Source: Pseudomonas sp. S35 | Lineage (GTDB): Bacteria; Pseudomonadota; Gammaproteobacteria; Pseudomonadales; Pseudomonadaceae | Length of the DNA stretch: 64,000 nucleotides | Reading direction: 5' to 3' | Assembly: GCF_009866765.1 (NCBI RefSeq) | Contig: NZ_CP019431.1 | Coordinates: forward strand, 3,038,001-3,102,000 | Shown: positions 63,037-64,000 of the stretch, one piece after another | Position numbering within the stretch: the first letter of the stretch is position 1 | Layout of the letters: the number at the start of each line of letters is the position of its first letter | Program-made: the position numbers and the translations under genes | Notes under the pieces: generated by a model | Databases searched by the model: none | Seen by the model: the letters and a program-made list of their open reading frames with translations, nothing else | Told to the model about the DNA's origin: nothing

Positions 63037-64000
63037 TTAACCGCGTGGAGACGCAACGGCTGCGAGCTTGGGCGCGGTTTTTTCCGGCGCCACTTGCTCC
63101 AGGTTGCTGGCTTCAAGCGCTTGTCGTTGTTGGGCCAAGGCGGCGAGGGTTTCCTGGCTGGCCATCGGAATGGTTTCCGGCGCGACCGGCGAGCCGGGAC
63201 GCACGCGCTGCAGGCCCTTGACGATAATCGTGTCGTCCTTGTTCAGGCCGCTGCGCACAATGCGCAAACCTTCGATCTTCGGCCCCAGTTCCACGGCGCG
63301 GTAGGCTGGCTTGTCGCCGTCCATCACCAGCACGAACTTCTTGCCCAGGTCGGTGCCCACGGCTTCATCGTTGATCAGCACGGCGGAGTAGGTGCCGCTG
63401 CCCACCAGCTTCAGGCGTGCGTAGAGGCCAGGGGTGTATTCGCCCTTGCTGTTATCGAACACGGCGCGCCCACGGATGGTGCCGGTGGCCGGGTTGACCT
63501 GGTTGTCGACGAAGTTCATCTGGCCCAGGTGCGGGTTGCCGGTTTCATTCGACAGGCCCAGGTACACCGGGGTGGTGGCGCCACGGCGGCCTTGGCGGGC
63601 CAGTTCGGTGTACTTGAGGTACACGCGCTCATCGGCGTCGAAGTAGGCGTAGACCTTGTCGGTGGACACCACGCTGGTCAGCGCGGTGGTATCGGCCGTC
63701 ACCAGGTTGCCGGCGGTGATTTCAGCCCGGCTGACGCGGCCGCTGATCGGCGAGCTCACGCGGGTAAAGCTCAGGTTCAACTTGGCCAGGTCCAACTGCG
63801 CCTGGATCCCGGCGACAGCAGCGCGGGCTTCCTGGGCGGCGGTGGTGCGCGAGTCGGCCAGTTCGGCGGAGATCGCATTGCTCTGGCGCAGGCGTTCGCC
63901 GCGTTGGGCTTCGTTGTCGCTGCGGGTGGCGGCGGCTTTGGTTTGTGCAAGCTGGGCTTCAAGGCGGCGCACTTCAGCCTGGAACGGACGCGGGTCGATC
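63037..64000 (-). CDS. mexE: RND efflux periplasmic adaptor, MexE type (5' end beyond window)
   Basis: The visible 320 residues are the C-terminal four-fifths of a membrane-fusion adaptor. Sequence enters from the right edge with IDPRPFQAEVRRLEAQLAQTKAAATRSDNEAQRGERL (helical hairpin), then the lipoyl-like half LDLAKLNLSFTRVSSPISGRVSRAEITAGNLV, the beta-barrel (VDNQVNPATGTIRGRAVFDN) and a tail ending KTAPKLAAVASPRG. It joins the MexF pump to the OprN channel. The signal peptide and lipobox lie outside the window, as would a MexT-type regulator. Confidence 0.92.
   Translation of the reverse strand, partial: IDPRPFQAEVRRLEAQLAQTKAAATRSDNEAQRGERLRQSNAISAELADSRTTAAQEARAAVAGIQAQLDLAKLNLSFTRVSSPISGRVSRAEITAGNLVTADTTALTSVVSTDKVYAYFDADERVYLKYTELARQGRRGATTPVYLGLSNETGNPHLGQMNFVDNQVNPATGTIRGRAVFDNSKGEYTPGLYARLKLVGSGTYSAVLINDEAVGTDLGKKFVLVMDGDKPAYRAVELGPKIEGLRIVRSGLNKDDTIIVKGLQRVRPGSPVAPETIPMASQETLAALAQQRQALEASNLEQVAPEKTAPKLAAVASPRG

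Overview
The window is a high-GC, gene-dense chromosomal segment from a fluorescent Pseudomonas (P. fluorescens group). The evidence is the P. putida-type nic cluster, MexEF-OprN, an FTR1/EfeO/EfeB iron system, a B-type L36 gene, PssA, LpxO, and several REP/REPIN palindromes of the fluorescens type between genes. No rRNA, tRNA or CRISPR array was seen.

Layout. (1) 1-7.2 kb: edge of an MFS transporter with a divergent LysR regulator; a fecI/fecR sigma/anti-sigma pair with no receptor gene beside it; a sulfonate-type ABC importer; a TOBE (SsuF-like) protein; a PatB/MalY C-S lyase. (2) 7.2-18.9 kb: a nicotinate degradation cluster. NicAB hydroxylates nicotinate, NicC makes 2,5-dihydroxypyridine, NicX opens the ring, and NicD, NicE and NicF lead through maleamate/maleate to fumarate. 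NicT (transport), NicR (MarR) and NicS (TetR) complete it. Two palindromic repeats lie between nicC and nicX and a direct repeat lies before nicA; both are good operator candidates. (3) 19-31.4 kb: gamma-glutamyltranspeptidase, a PnuC/NadR-type nicotinamide riboside salvage pair, a chemoreceptor, UppP, azoreductase, hydrolase and transporter genes, and an ABC-F ATPase. (4) 31.4-33.5 kb: a small lower-GC patch with an integrase remnant, a Zur-type box before a zinc-free-type L36 gene, and two unrecognised genes. (5) 33.5-43.3 kb: mixed housekeeping and envelope genes (Wzz-like, LpxO, PQQ sugar dehydrogenase, PssA).

(6) 43.4-58.3 kb is the most unusual part. Two very large paralogous proteins (1146 and 1279 aa) of the Pseudomonas 'dermonecrotic toxin domain' type flank a Fur-boxed efeUOBM iron-uptake operon and an AraC regulator. 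They share a collinear central region but differ at the C-terminus. The second ends in a domain with HEQAH followed by GDEDY, the layout of M35/aspzincin zinc endopeptidases; the first lacks it. Just after the second toxin, an IS256-family element has truncated a convergent gene, and a broken J-domain-like gene lies near the AraC regulator. (7) 58.4-64 kb: a MexEF-OprN-type RND efflux operon running off the right edge.

Gene functions rest on recognised motifs and family memory. No database search was run.
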